DNA of 64,000 bases from Saccharopolyspora gloriosae (GCF_022828475.1 NZ_CP059557.1:5131470-5195469), one strand, 5' to 3'. Shown: positions 26,917-36,410, counted from the stretch's first letter. The notes: generated from the sequence alone by a model not told the origin. A program made the numbers and translations.

Positions 26917-27672
26917 ATGACCGCAGGTTCCCCGGATTCGCCGATGATCCGCATGTCCTCGGTCGACAAGCACTTCGGGTCCCTGCACGTGTTGCAGGAC
27001 ATCGACCTGACGGTGCCCTCCGGCCAGGTCGTGGTCGTGCTCGGCCCCTCCGGATCGGGCAAGTCCACGCTGTGCCGCGCGATCAACCGGCTCGAACCCA
27101 TCGACTCCGGCACCGTCGAGATCGACGGCAAGCCACTGCCCGCCGAAGGCCGCGCGCTCGCCGAGCTCCGCGCCGACGTGGGCATGGTGTTCCAGCAGTT
27201 CAACCTGTTCGCGCACAAGACGATCCTCGAGAACGTGCTGCTCGGCCCGATCAAGGTCCGCAAGCTGGACAAGGCCACCGCCGAGCAGGAGGCATCGGCC
27301 CTGCTGGAGCGCGTCGGCATCGCCGACCAGGCGCAGAAGTACCCCGCGCAGCTCTCCGGCGGCCAGCAGCAGCGAGCGGCCATCGCCCGCGCCCTGGCGA
27401 TGAAACCGAAGGTCATGCTGTTCGACGAGCCGACCTCGGCGCTGGACCCGGAAATGGTCAACGAGGTGCTCGACGTGATGGCCGGGCTCGCCGCCGAGGG
27501 CATGACGATGCTCGTCGTCACGCACGAGATGGGCTTCGCCCGCCGCGCCGCGCACCGCGTGCTGTTCATGGCCGACGGCCGCATCGTCGAGGACTCCACG
27601 CCGAGCCGGTTCTTCGAAGCACCGGAGAGCGCACGAGCCCAGGACTTCCTGAGCAAGATCCTCACCCACTGA
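26917..27672 (+). CDS. gluA: Glutamate ABC transporter, ATP-binding protein
   Basis: A 251-residue ATPase of a polar amino-acid importer. Walker [11 protein letters not shown]-loop VFQQFNLF, signature LSGGQQQR, Walker B VMLFDEP and the H-loop THEMGFA are all present. It is first of four genes in the order gluABCD, as in Corynebacterium glutamicum, powering uptake of glutamate or a related acidic amino acid. TAGGAGAG lies six bases upstream of the ATG. Substrate assignment rests on operon order and on the binding protein. Confidence 0.93.
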   Translation: MTAGSPDSPMIRMSSVDKHFGSLHVLQDIDLTVPSGQVVVVLGPSGSGKSTLCRAINRLEPIDSGTVEIDGKPLPAEGRALAELRADVGMVFQQFNLFAHKTILENVLLGPIKVRKLDKATAEQEASALLERVGIADQAQKYPAQLSGGQQQRAAIARALAMKPKVMLFDEPTSALDPEMVNEVLDVMAGLAAEGMTMLVVTHEMGFARRAAHRVLFMADGRIVEDSTPSRFFEAPESARAQDFLSKILTH

Positions 27673-27743
27673 CCCCGCGGCCCCGCGCACGTCGCGGGAC
27701 GCATCGCGGAGCGTTCGGCTCAGTTCAGAGAGGGGCATTCGAG

Positions 27744-28637
27744 ATGAAAGCGCGGAACATGCGCTGGGGCGTGCTGGTGGCGTCGATGGCGCTGGCGTTG
27801 ACCGCCTGCGGAGGCGGCGAGGGCAATCAGCTCGCGGGCGGCACCGACGTACCGGTCGATGCGAACGCCCAGTTCGAACCCGGGACCACGATGGCGAACC
27901 TGAAGCAGGCGGGCAAGATCCGCATCGGCACCAAGTTCGACCAGCCGCTGTTCGGCCTCAAGGGGCTCGACGGCACGCCGCAGGGCTTCGACGTGGAGAT
28001 CGGCAAGATCGTCGCGGCCAAGCTCGGCCTCTCCGCGGAGCAGATCGAATGGGTCGAGGCCCCGAGCAAGACCCGTGAAGAGATCATCGAGCAGGACCGG
28101 GTCGACATGGTCGTGGCCACCTACACGATCAACGACAAGCGCAAGGAACGGATCGGCTTCGCCGGGCCGTACTACGAGGCCGGTCAGGACCTGATGGTCA
28201 AGAACGACAACACTGAGATCACCGGGCCGGAGTCGCTGCGCGCCAGCGGCGCGAAGGTCTGCTCGGTCACCGGCTCCACCCCGGCCGAAGAGATCAAGAA
28301 GTACGTCGATCCGCAGAACCTGACGCTGTTCGACGTCTACTCGAAGTGCTCCGACGCGCTGCGCACCGGGCAGGTGCAGGCCGTGACCACCGACAACGTG
28401 ATCCTGATGGGTCTGGTGGACAACAGCGGCGGGCAGTACAAGCTCGTGGACAAGCAGTTCACCTCGGAGCCCTACGGCCTCGGCATCAAGAAGGGCGACG
28501 TGCCGTTCTGCCAGTTCATCGACGACACGCTCACCAAGGCCGTCGGCGACGGGACCTACGAGAAGGCCTGGCAATCCACCGCGGGCAAGGTGTCGCCGCA
28601 GACGCCGGCGCTGCCGCAACCGGACCCTTGTAGCTGA
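27744..28637 (+). CDS. gluB: Glutamate-binding lipoprotein
   Basis: A 297-residue periplasmic-type binding protein tethered by a lipid. The signal peptide ends in the lipobox LTAC with the modified Cys near residue 21. Two alpha/beta lobes of the SBP_bac_3 family follow: FDQPLFGLKGLDGTPQGFDVEIGKI, the TYTINDKRKERIGFAGPYY strand and a C-terminal lobe-one return. Two Cys pairs in lobe two could form disulfides. A strong hairpin follows the stop, which typically lets the binding protein be made in excess over the permeases. Confidence 0.93.
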   Translation: MKARNMRWGVLVASMALALTACGGGEGNQLAGGTDVPVDANAQFEPGTTMANLKQAGKIRIGTKFDQPLFGLKGLDGTPQGFDVEIGKIVAAKLGLSAEQIEWVEAPSKTREEIIEQDRVDMVVATYTINDKRKERIGFAGPYYEAGQDLMVKNDNTEITGPESLRASGAKVCSVTGSTPAEEIKKYVDPQNLTLFDVYSKCSDALRTGQVQAVTTDNVILMGLVDNSGGQYKLVDKQFTSEPYGLGIKKGDVPFCQFIDDTLTKAVGDGTYEKAWQSTAGKVSPQTPALPQPDPCS

Positions 28638-28647
28638 TCGGATTCCG

Positions 28648-28676
28648 GTGCGGGGCGCCACCACGGCGCCCCGCAC
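28648..28676 (+). terminator. Intra-operon hairpin between gluB and gluC
   Basis: Perfect 12-base stem GTGCGGGGCGCC with GGCGCCCCGCAC and a 5-base loop, 11 bases after the gluB stop. There is no T-run. It probably protects or attenuates, giving more gluAB than gluCD. Confidence 0.7.
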
Positions 28677-28711
28677 TCATGCCTCCCCTGTCCGCAGAGC
28701 CGGAGAGAACC

Positions 28712-29362
28712 GTGCACGTCATCATCGACAACCTGCCGCTGTATCTGAGCGGGCTGCAGCGCACGCTGCAGATCTGCCTGTACGCCGGGGTGCTCGCGCT
28801 GGTCCTGGGGACCGTGATCGCGGCGTTCCGGGTGGCCCCGCTGCCACCGTTGCGCGCCACCGGCACCTCTTGGGTCACCGTGTTCCGCAACTGCCCGCTG
28901 ACCGTGGTGCTGTTCTTCATGGCCTTCGGGCTGCCCGAACTGGGCCTCAACGGCTCGTACTTCTGGTTCGGCACCATCGGCCTCGCGCTCTACACCTCGG
29001 CGTTCGTGTGCGAGGCGATCCGCAGCGGCATCAACGCCGTACCGCCGGGCCAGGCTGAGGCGGCACGGGCGATCGGCCTCGGGTTCGGCCAGACGCTGGG
29101 GCTGGTCGTGCTGCCGCAGGCGGTGCGCACCGTGGTGCCGCCGCTGGGCAACGTGATCATCGCGATGATCAAGAACTCGGCGATCGTGGGCGCGTTCGGC
29201 GTCGGCGGTGACCTGTTCGCCGTCGGCGACACGCTGACCTCGGCGCGCGGGGAGGCCGTGCTGCCGGTGCTCATCGGGGTGGTCCTCGGCTACCTGGTGA
29301 TCACGATCCCGGCCGGGCTGCTGCTCGGCGTCCTGGAGCGGAAGGTGGCGATCGCCCGATGA
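28712..29362 (+). CDS. gluC: Glutamate ABC transporter, permease
   Basis: A 216-residue membrane protein with about five helices. The ABC permease coupling (EAA) loop is GQAEAARAIGLGFGQTLGLVVLPQA. I chose the GTG at 28712 because GGAGAG precedes it; an ATG at 28679 would start two bases past the hairpin and lacks a ribosome site. It pairs with GluD to form the pore. The stop overlaps gluD (ATGA). Confidence 0.92.
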   Translation: MHVIIDNLPLYLSGLQRTLQICLYAGVLALVLGTVIAAFRVAPLPPLRATGTSWVTVFRNCPLTVVLFFMAFGLPELGLNGSYFWFGTIGLALYTSAFVCEAIRSGINAVPPGQAEAARAIGLGFGQTLGLVVLPQAVRTVVPPLGNVIIAMIKNSAIVGAFGVGGDLFAVGDTLTSARGEAVLPVLIGVVLGYLVITIPAGLLLGVLERKVAIAR

Positions 29363-30222
29363 CGAACTCGGTGCTCTACGAAGCTCCCGGGCCGGTGGCC
29401 AAGCGGCGCGGCCTGGTGGTCAGCGTCGTCGTGGGCGTGCTGCTGCTGGCACTGCTGACGTGGGTGCTGGTGACGCTCGGTGTGAACGGCCAGCTCACCG
29501 TGGAGAAGTGGGGGCCGCTGATCGACCCCACCAACGGGACGTTCACCGCGCTGTGGGGCCTGCTCGGCGCCGGGCTCGGCAACACGCTGCTCGCGGCCGT
29601 GCTGGCGATGGCGTTCTCACTGGTCATCGGCACGCTGCTCGCGGTTTCGCGGGTGATCGCGGCGCCCTGGTACCGGTGGGCCGTGGTCGGCCTCGTCGAG
29701 CTGCTGCGCGGCGTGCCGGTCGTCATCGCGGTCTTCTTCGCCAGCCGCGTGCTGCCGTCGTTCGGCCTGGACATGCCGGTGATGTGGTACCTGGTGATCG
29801 GGCTGACCGCGTACAACTCGGTGATCATCGCCGAGATCGTGCGCGCCGGGATCCTGTCGCTGCCGCGCGGCCAGAGCGAGGCGGCTTACGCGATCGGGCT
29901 GCGGCGCTCGCAGGTGCTGCGCACCGTGGTGCTGCCGCAGGCGTTCCGGGCGATGCTGCCCGCACTGATCAGCCAGCTCGTGGTGATCGTGAAGGACACC
30001 TCGCTGGGCTTCATCATCTCGTACGTGGATCTGGTGCGGCAGGGGCAGATCGTCATCCAGAACCTGAACAACCCGATCCAGACGTACTTCGTCGTCGGCG
30101 TGGTGTTCGTCCTGATCAACTACGCGTTGAGCCGAGCCGCGGTGTTCACCGAACGCCGACTCAGCCAGGGTCGCAAGGGCGGATTCACCGCGCCCCGTGT
30201 GACGGAGACCGGAACCGCTTAG
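29359..30222 (+). CDS. gluD: Glutamate ABC transporter, permease
   Basis: A 287-residue permease with an N-terminal membrane helix (about 16-38), a further five helices and the coupling loop GQSEAAYAIGLRRSQVLRTVVLPQA. The N-terminal cytoplasmic stretch and Arg-rich C-terminus are typical of GluD. It overlaps the gluC stop by four bases, so it is translationally coupled. It is the last gene of the operon; palindromic repeats follow. Confidence 0.92.
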   Translation: MTNSVLYEAPGPVAKRRGLVVSVVVGVLLLALLTWVLVTLGVNGQLTVEKWGPLIDPTNGTFTALWGLLGAGLGNTLLAAVLAMAFSLVIGTLLAVSRVIAAPWYRWAVVGLVELLRGVPVVIAVFFASRVLPSFGLDMPVMWYLVIGLTAYNSVIIAEIVRAGILSLPRGQSEAAYAIGLRRSQVLRTVVLPQAFRAMLPALISQLVVIVKDTSLGFIISYVDLVRQGQIVIQNLNNPIQTYFVVGVVFVLINYALSRAAVFTERRLSQGRKGGFTAPRVTETGTA

Positions 30223-30257
30223 AAGTCCCCGCACGATGACCTGCGCAGTGCGTCGTT

Positions 30258-30381
30258 CAGCGGAACCTCAGCGGCTTCCCTCACTGCGGGATCCATTTCT
30301 CACGCAGCAGCCCTACTCAGCGAAATCCGGGTCCGGGCTGCTGTCCGCGCGAGGAAGCCGCTGAGCACCCGCCGGTGGTCC
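30258..30381 (+). repeat. Dispersed long palindrome, copy C (diverged)
   Basis: Outer stem CTCAGCGGCTTCC (30267-30279) with GGAAGCCGCTGAG (30353-30365), perfect over 13 bases but with a sequence different from copies A and B. The inner stem is also changed: CAGCAGCCC (30305-30313) with GGGCTGCTG (30335-30343). The conserved parts are CGGAACCTCAG at the left edge, CTGCGGGATC after the left arm and CACCCGCCGGTGGTC after the right arm. It lies in the convergent gap after gluD. Confidence 0.85.
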
Positions 30382-30480
30382 ATCTGCTCAAGCTGGTCAC
30401 TGCTCAGCGGCTCCGCCGCTGACGGGGCAACTGTCAGAAGATCCTTCTGCAACGTCCCCGGAGGAGCCGCTGAGCGACCC
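30382..30480 (+). repeat. Linker plus second palindrome, copy D
   Basis: The linker at 30382-30402 is the complement of 39461-39481 apart from its edges. It is followed by a 13-base perfect stem, GCTCAGCGGCTCC (30402-30414) with GGAGCCGCTGAGC (30463-30475). Inside are CAGAAG-ATC-CTTCTG and a GGGG/CCCC pairing. It may also terminate transcription of gluD and of the convergent gene. Confidence 0.8.
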
Positions 30481-30495
30481 GATGCACAGGATCGC

Positions 30496-31110
30496 TCACC
30501 GAGGAGCGGGGCGGGCCTGTACTCCGGCGGGGGCGAGGGTGTCGTCGTAGGCGCGTTGCCAGCTGCCGTCCTGCACGACTGCGGAGAGCGCCTCGGCGAG
30601 CTGATCCCGCATCGCGTCGTCCCCGGACTTGATCGCCAGGAAGTGCTCGGTGGCCTCGTCGGTGACCGCGTACGGTCCGACGGCGGCGACACCGGGCGCG
30701 GCGGGATCCAAGCCGCCGACCTGCAGGTCCACGCTGCCGCCCGCGAGCGCGTCGGCTGTCAGCGTCTTCGGCAGCAGCCGGAAGGAGACCTGCGTTTCCG
30801 GATCGAGGCCGAGCTTCTGGGCGACGAGCTTCGCGACCTCGACGTCGAAGCCCCGGTAGCCGCCGACACCGTCGCGCGCGGCGAACTCCGGCGCGTCGGC
30901 CCGCAACCCGACCAGCAGCGAACCGCGCCTGCGGATCTGCTCCAGGGTCGGCGAGGAGTCGAGCTCCACTGGGGGCGGCGGTGCCACGCTGGTCGGCGGC
31001 GCCACCGGAGGCGGCGCAGCACTGGGCGGCTGCTCCGGTTCGCCGCCGCCCGAACATCCGGCCAGCGCCATCGCGCTCGTCAGCACCACTGCCACCACAC
31101 CGCTGCGCAT
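30496..31110 (-). CDS. Short glutamate-binding-protein-like lipoprotein lacking lobe two
   Basis: A 204-residue lipoprotein: signal peptide, lipobox LAGC and a Pro-rich linker (about 25-55), then the first lobe of an SBP_bac_3 protein (LEQIRRRGSLLVGL ... GGYRGFDVEVAKLVAQKLGLD). The family normally has a second lobe of about 90 residues. Here the sequence passes from the lobe-one strand GVAAVGPYAVTDEATEHFLAIKSGDDA straight to the C-terminal helices (LAEALSAVVQDGSWQRAYDDTL). Compared with GluB (297 residues) the missing part is the central lobe. It converges on gluABCD. It could be a remnant or a regulatory ligand-trap; codon use looks intact. Confidence 0.8.
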   Translation of the reverse strand: MRSGVVAVVLTSAMALAGCSGGGEPEQPPSAAPPPVAPPTSVAPPPPVELDSSPTLEQIRRRGSLLVGLRADAPEFAARDGVGGYRGFDVEVAKLVAQKLGLDPETQVSFRLLPKTLTADALAGGSVDLQVGGLDPAAPGVAAVGPYAVTDEATEHFLAIKSGDDAMRDQLAEALSAVVQDGSWQRAYDDTLAPAGVQARPAPR

Positions 31111-31486
31111 GTGCCACATCCTGCCAGCCGAGCGGATCTTCGGAAGGCCCTCGCCCAACCCGGCAGATCCGAACACGAACAGTGATCAACGAAACGGCTT
31201 CAGCGGGCTCGGGAAATCCCCAGAACCTCGCCTAGCCCCGACGGTCGATCCGCAAGTGCCGGGCATTCGACGCCGTCGAGCATCGGTCCAGGTCAGCACC
31301 GCTGAACGGACGCGTACTGCGGCTCGTCATCCATCCGACATGCACCGTTCACACTCGCAACCGATTCTGTATCGGTTTTGAATTCTGCATCACACCCGAT
31401 AGTGTGGCTGGCGTCACGAAGATCAGAGGCGCCAATGTCGTCGCCCGTGAGCGCAACTCAGCATCAATTGCGTCAGGAGGCGACGA
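31111..31486. other. 376-base intergenic region upstream of edd
   Basis: The divergent promoter region for the short binding protein and edd. Composition drops in GC towards edd. The only marked structure is the inverted repeat at 31359-31377. No gene is supported. Confidence 0.6.
31359..31377. promoter_or_regulatory. Candidate operator before edd
   Basis: Perfect inverted repeat AACCGAT-TCTGT-ATCGGTT, about 110 bases upstream of the edd start. The arms and spacing suit a dimeric repressor, but no regulator gene is adjacent. Confidence 0.4.
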
Positions 31487-33346
31487 ATGGCGACACGAGC
31501 GGCCATCCACCCCGTCGTGCAGCGAGTCACGGAACGTATCCGAAGCCGCAGTGAGCAGACCCGGCGCGACTACCTCGAACGCATCAGCGCCGCCTCGGCA
31601 GACAAGCCGGTCCGGGCCGGCATGCCCTGCAGCAACCTGGCCCACGGGTTCGCCGCGTGTAGCGGCGCCGACCGGATCGCGGTGCGCGGCGAGACGAAGC
31701 CGGGCGTGGCGATCGTGTCGGCCTACAACGACATGCTCTCCGCGCACCAGCCCTACGAAGAATTTCCGGCCTGGATCAAGGACTCCGTGCGCGAAGCCGG
31801 TGGCGTCGCCCAGTTCGCCGGCGGGGTCCCCGCGATGTGCGACGGCATCACCCAAGGCCGGGCGGGCATGGAACTGTCCCTGTTCTCCCGGGACGTGATC
31901 GCGATGGCCACCGGCGTCGCGCTGTCCCACGAGATGTTCGACGGCGCGCTGCTGCTCGGAGTCTGCGACAAGATCGTGCCGGGGCTGCTGATCGGCGCCC
32001 TCGCCTTCGGGCACCTGCCGACGATCCTGGTGCCCGCGGGACCGATGGCCTCCGGTCTGCCCAACGGCGAGAAGAGCCGCATCCGGCAGCTGTTCGCCGA
32101 AGGCAAAGCCACCCGCGAGAACCTGCTCGAAGCCGAATCGGCCTCGTACCACTCCCCCGGCACCTGCACGTTCTACGGCACCGCGAACTCCAACCAGCTC
32201 GTCGTCGAAGTGATGGGGCTGCACCTGCCCGGCTCCAGCTTCGTCACCCCCGGCACCCCGCTGCGCCGGGCGCTCACCGAGGAGGCCTCGCGGCGCATGG
32301 TGCGGCTCGCGCGCGGCGAGGAGCACACCCCGATCGGACGGCTGCTGGACGAGCGCGCACTGGTCAACGGGGTCGTCGCGCTGCTGGCCACCGGCGGATC
32401 GACCAACCACACGCTGCACCTGCCTGCCATCGCCGCCGCCGCGGGCATCGATCTCACCTGGGACGACTTCGCGGAGCTCTCCGCCGTCGTGCCGTCGTTG
32501 TCGCGCGTCTACCCGAACGGCTCCGCCGACATCAACCACTTCGCCGCCGCCGGAGGCGTGCAGACCCTGATCGGCCAGCTGCTCGACGCCGGCCTGCTGC
32601 ACCCCGACGTGCACACCGTCGCCGGGTTCGGCCTGGACCACTACCGCAAGCAGCCGTTCCTCGAGGACGGCGAACTGGTGTGGCGCGACGCGCCTACCGA
32701 GAGCCTCGATCCGGACGTGCTGCGCGGTGTGCAGGATCCTTTCGCGCCCGACGGCGGGTTGCGAGTGCTGCGCGGCAACCTCGGCAGCTCCGTCATCAAG
32801 GTCTCCGCGGTCAAACCGGAGAACCGCGTCGTCACCGCGCCCGCGCGGGTCTTCGACGACCAGCACGACTTCACCGAACTCTTCCGGTCCGGTGAGCTCG
32901 ACCAGGACGTCGTGGTCGTGATCCGCAACCAGGGGCCGCAGGCCAACGGCATGCCGGAACTGCACGGGCTCACCCCGTCGCTGGGCGTGCTCATGGACCG
33001 CGGACACCAGGTCGCGCTGGTCACCGACGGGCGCATGTCCGGGGCCTCCGGCAAGATCCCCGCCGCCATCCAGCTCACCCCCGAGGCGACCGCGGGCGGC
33101 CCGCTCGCGCGGGTGCGGGACGGCGACATGATCCGGCTCGACGCCGAACAAGGAACCCTGGAAGTGCTCGTCGGGGACGAGGACTTCGCGGCCCGCGAAC
33201 CGGCTCGCGGCGCCCCCGCCACCCAGTACGGCACCGGGCGCGAACTGTTCGCGGCGTTCCGCCGCTCCGTCGGCCGCGCCGACCAAGGCGCTAGCGTGTT
33301 CGCACCGCAGCAGCGCACCGCCGCGCCGAGCGACCTGCCCGTCTGA
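31487..33346 (+). CDS. edd: 6-phosphogluconate dehydratase
   Basis: A 619-residue IlvD/Edd-family dehydratase making 2-keto-3-deoxy-6-phosphogluconate, the first committed Entner-Doudoroff step. The Edd-type blocks [23 protein letters not shown] and [20 protein letters not shown] contain iron-sulfur and substrate residues, with cluster cysteines also at [22 protein letters not shown] is in the C-terminal domain. The ATG at 31487 has AGGAGG upstream. eda follows after 105 bases. Confidence 0.96.
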   Translation: MATRAAIHPVVQRVTERIRSRSEQTRRDYLERISAASADKPVRAGMPCSNLAHGFAACSGADRIAVRGETKPGVAIVSAYNDMLSAHQPYEEFPAWIKDSVREAGGVAQFAGGVPAMCDGITQGRAGMELSLFSRDVIAMATGVALSHEMFDGALLLGVCDKIVPGLLIGALAFGHLPTILVPAGPMASGLPNGEKSRIRQLFAEGKATRENLLEAESASYHSPGTCTFYGTANSNQLVVEVMGLHLPGSSFVTPGTPLRRALTEEASRRMVRLARGEEHTPIGRLLDERALVNGVVALLATGGSTNHTLHLPAIAAAAGIDLTWDDFAELSAVVPSLSRVYPNGSADINHFAAAGGVQTLIGQLLDAGLLHPDVHTVAGFGLDHYRKQPFLEDGELVWRDAPTESLDPDVLRGVQDPFAPDGGLRVLRGNLGSSVIKVSAVKPENRVVTAPARVFDDQHDFTELFRSGELDQDVVVVIRNQGPQANGMPELHGLTPSLGVLMDRGHQVALVTDGRMSGASGKIPAAIQLTPEATAGGPLARVRDGDMIRLDAEQGTLEVLVGDEDFAAREPARGAPATQYGTGRELFAAFRRSVGRADQGASVFAPQQRTAAPSDLPV

Positions 33347-33451
33347 TCCTCCGCCGAGAGCCGCGGACCTCCGGCGTCCCGCGCGCGACATGACAGGATC
33401 AGTGCGATCGACCGCCTGAACTGGCGTTTACGGAAACAGGTGAACCCCGCC

Positions 33452-34075
33452 ATGAACACTGCCTCCGAAGTGCTCGACATCAGTCCCGTCGTACCCGTCG
33501 TCGCCCTCGACGACGCCGCGCACGCGGTCCCGTTGGGGCAGGCGCTGCTGCGCGGCGGCATCCGCACCATCGAAGTCACCCTGCGCACGCCCGCCGGGCT
33601 GCCCGCGATCGAACGGCTCGCCGCCGAGGTGCCGGAGATCGTGGTCGGCGCGGGCACCGTCACCGAGGTCGGGCAGGCCGACAAGGTCCGCGAAGCCGGG
33701 GCGCGCTACATCGTCACGCCCGGCGCCACCGACCGGCTGCTCGACGACATCGACGCCGCCGGAGTCCCTTACCTCGCCGGGATCAGCACCGTGTCCGAGG
33801 CGATGCGGCTGGCCGAACGCGGCGTGACGGCGATGAAGTTCTTCCCCGCCGAGGCCAGCGGCGGCGTGCCGTACCTGAAGTCCATCGCCGGGCCGTTGCC
33901 GCAGCTGCGCTTCTGCCCCACCGGCGGCATCGACACCGACAATGCCGGGCGCTACCTCGCGCTGCCCAACGTGGGATGCGTCGGCGGGTCCTGGCTGACC
34001 CCGAAGCAGCTGCTCGCCACCGGCCAGTGGGGCCAGATCGAGGCGCTCGCGCGGCAGGCCGCGGCCCTCGGCTGA
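33452..34075 (+). CDS. eda: KDPG aldolase
   Basis: A 207-residue class I aldolase splitting KDPG into pyruvate and glyceraldehyde-3-phosphate. The Schiff-base Lys is in VTAMKFFPAEA and the proton-transfer Glu in IRTIEVTLRT. The phosphate-binding GGIDTDNAGRYL block is present. I chose the ATG at 33452 (AGGTGA eight bases upstream) over the GTG at 33440. It completes the Entner-Doudoroff pair with edd and is followed by a very stable terminator. Confidence 0.95.
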   Translation: MNTASEVLDISPVVPVVALDDAAHAVPLGQALLRGGIRTIEVTLRTPAGLPAIERLAAEVPEIVVGAGTVTEVGQADKVREAGARYIVTPGATDRLLDDIDAAGVPYLAGISTVSEAMRLAERGVTAMKFFPAEASGGVPYLKSIAGPLPQLRFCPTGGIDTDNAGRYLALPNVGCVGGSWLTPKQLLATGQWGQIEALARQAAALG

Positions 34076-34081
34076 TCACGA

Positions 34082-34120
34082 CCGGTGCCGCCCGCGGCTC
34101 CCGGCCGCGGGCGGCACCGG
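34082..34120 (+). terminator. Terminator after eda
   Basis: Perfect 17-base stem (34082-34098 with 34104-34120, arms beginning CCGGTGCCGCCC) and a 5-base loop, seven bases after the stop. Confidence 0.88.
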
Positions 34121-34222
34121 CTCTCGTGCGAACGCGGTAGGCGGTGTCCCCTCCGGAGGCGATCCGGGCGGTGGCCGACGGCTCGTAGCGTCGGAGGACC
34201 TCGAAGCTTGGGCGGTCACCGA

Positions 34223-35623
34223 ATGCATCTGCGCGACATCCGACACCGCTGGCCGGGTCGCCTCCGCTCGCGCCGGCGAGCACCCGGCTCCCTGTTGCTC
34301 GCAGCCGTGCTCGGCATCGCGGCGGCAAGTCCGGTCACGGCCGCCCCCGAACCGCACTCCTCGCAGCCGAACACCGTGGTCACCTTCACCTTCGACGACG
34401 GCAGCGCATCGCAGTCCACGGGCGCGGAAGTCCTGCATCGGCACGGGATGCGCGGCACCTTCTACATCATTTCCGGCGCCATCGGGAGCCCCGGCTACCT
34501 CGGCCACGACGAGCTGCGGCGCATCGCCGAGACGGGCCACGAGATCGGCGGGCACACCGTCACCCACCCCGACCTCACCCAGGTGAGCCCCGATGAGATG
34601 CGCAGGCAGATCTGCGACGACCGCGCCAACCTCGACCGGTGGGGCCACCAGGTCACCTCGTTCACCGCACCGTTCGACGAGGTCGACGACAACGTGCGCG
34701 CCGCTGTCCAGCGGTGCGGGTACAGCAGCGCGCGCACCATGGGCGGGCTCCGCGTGCGGGACTGCCCGGACTGCGTCGCCGCCGAATCCATGCCGCCCGC
34801 CGACCCCTACGAGATCAGGTCGCCGGGCATGCTCACGCGGGAGACGACCGTCGACGAGTTGAAGGAGTCGGTGACCCGCGCGGACGACTCCGGGGGCGGA
34901 TGGGTGCCGTTGGTGCTGCATCAGACCTGCGACAGGTGCGGCCCGCTGGCTGTGAGCCCTCGGGTGCTCGACGAGTTCGCGGGCTGGCTGCACGATCGCG
35001 GCACCGCCGTGCGCACCGTGCACGAGGTCGTCGGCGGCCCGGTCGCGCCGGTGCGCCACGCGCCGCCTCCGCAAGAGCGGGATCGACCGGTGAACGCCTC
35101 GTTGGAACAGGCCGGTCCCGACGGCGTCCCGCTCGGCTGGGAAACCGGCGGCTGGGGCACGAACACTCCGGTGTGGAGCAGGACCCGCGACGCGCACGAA
35201 GGGGAATGGGCGCAGCGGCTGGACATGCCCCACTTCACCGACGGCGACGCCAAACTGATGTCCACCCTGGATCTCGGGGAGTACTCGCTGCCCGCGCGCA
35301 AAGGGCAGAACTACACGCTCAGCACCTGGTACAAGGCCACCGCGCCCACTCAGCTGGCGGTGTACTACCGGGACCGCGTCGGTCAATGGCGGTATTGGGC
35401 GGCGGGTCCCACGTTCGCGCCCGCCGAGCAGTGGTCGAAGGCGCACTGGACCACTCCGCCCGTGCCCGATGAGGCGACCGGGATCAGCTTCGGCCTCGCC
35501 CTGTTCTCCCGCGGTTCGCTCACCACCGACGACTACGGGGTGCGGCTCAACACCGAGGCCAGCAACGACAGCTCCTGCCGCGAACTGGACTGGTGGGTGC
35601 CCAGGAGGTGGCTGTGCCTGTGA
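34223..35623 (+). CDS. Secreted polysaccharide deacetylase with C-terminal jelly-roll-like domain
   Basis: A 466-residue exported enzyme. A signal peptide follows an Arg-rich N-region (about 1-40, ending VTAAPEP). The NodB deacetylase domain spans about 50-270, with metal/catalytic motifs TFDDG and HTVTHPD and a C-terminal LHQ. Residues about 310-455 form a separate beta-rich domain (YTLSTWYKATAPTQLAVYY), likely carbohydrate-binding. It may remove acetyl groups from wall or extracellular glycans; substrate not known. The ATG at 34223 is chosen because the signal peptide starts there. A putative lipoprotein gene follows after 26 bases. Confidence 0.87.
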   Translation: MHLRDIRHRWPGRLRSRRRAPGSLLLAAVLGIAAASPVTAAPEPHSSQPNTVVTFTFDDGSASQSTGAEVLHRHGMRGTFYIISGAIGSPGYLGHDELRRIAETGHEIGGHTVTHPDLTQVSPDEMRRQICDDRANLDRWGHQVTSFTAPFDEVDDNVRAAVQRCGYSSARTMGGLRVRDCPDCVAAESMPPADPYEIRSPGMLTRETTVDELKESVTRADDSGGGWVPLVLHQTCDRCGPLAVSPRVLDEFAGWLHDRGTAVRTVHEVVGGPVAPVRHAPPPQERDRPVNASLEQAGPDGVPLGWETGGWGTNTPVWSRTRDAHEGEWAQRLDMPHFTDGDAKLMSTLDLGEYSLPARKGQNYTLSTWYKATAPTQLAVYYRDRVGQWRYWAAGPTFAPAEQWSKAHWTTPPVPDEATGISFGLALFSRGSLTTDDYGVRLNTEASNDSSCRELDWWVPRRWLCL

Positions 35624-35649
35624 CCTGCACGGAACCGGGGTGAGCGCGC

Positions 35650-36393
35650 ATGCCGTCGCCTCGGGCGCGCGTGTCGGCGGCACTCGTCGCGGCGCTGATC
35701 ACCGCTTCCTGCGCGGGCGGTGAGCCGGTGCCCCGCCGCGAATATCCGTGGCACACCGGCATCGTGGCGACCACCTTCTGGGTCGGGGAGATCCTCGACC
35801 CGGACACCTCCGATGGCAGCCAGGTCATCTCGACCTACGACTCGGCCTGGCAGGAGCACTACGGCGGCTGCGACGGCGTCCTGGTCGGTGGCCGGTGCGA
35901 AACGGAGCCACGGACCGCCGCCAACGGCTACTTCCCGACCCGGATGACACCGCGGGAGAACCCGTTCTACCTGGACCTTCCCTTCGATGACCTCAACGAT
36001 CCGATCGCCTTCGCGCAGCGCGCGGCCGTGGTGCCGTGGAGCCGGGATCCGGGCTACGCCGGGCGTGAGAAGGACGAGTCGTTCAGCTACTTGAAGAACC
36101 GCTGGGTGCAGCTCACCAAGGGCCGCGCGGTCTGCTACGGCCAGGTCCAGGACGCCGGTCCCGCCGAGTACCACGACTCCCGGTACGTCTTCGGGCACGA
36201 CGACCCGCGACCGGTGAACACGCGGTTCAACGGGGCGGGTCTGGACGTGTCGCCCGCGTTGAACGGCTGCCTCGGGTTCACCCACCTCAACGGCGCGCAG
36301 GACCGGGTGGACTGGCGCTTCGTCGACGAGGTCGATGTCCCCGACGGCCCGTGGCGACGCGTCGTCACCACGTCACCGCCGACGTTGTACTGA
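35650..36393 (+). CDS. Putative lipoprotein, unknown, paired with deacetylase
   Basis: A 247-residue exported protein. The signal peptide ends ITASC, an acceptable lipobox, giving a lipid-anchored Cys near residue 21. The mature part is rich in aromatic residues and includes WHTGIVATTFWVGEI, YDSAWQEHYGGCDG and NGYFPTRMTPRENPFYLDLPFDD. There are several cysteines, probably disulfide-bonded. I do not recognise the fold. It follows the deacetylase by 26 bases in the same direction, so it may be a partner in glycan processing (inference). Confidence 0.75.
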   Translation: MPSPRARVSAALVAALITASCAGGEPVPRREYPWHTGIVATTFWVGEILDPDTSDGSQVISTYDSAWQEHYGGCDGVLVGGRCETEPRTAANGYFPTRMTPRENPFYLDLPFDDLNDPIAFAQRAAVVPWSRDPGYAGREKDESFSYLKNRWVQLTKGRAVCYGQVQDAGPAEYHDSRYVFGHDDPRPVNTRFNGAGLDVSPALNGCLGFTHLNGAQDRVDWRFVDEVDVPDGPWRRVVTTSPPTLY

Positions 36394-36410
36394 GCGGCCG
36401 CGAGCCCGAA

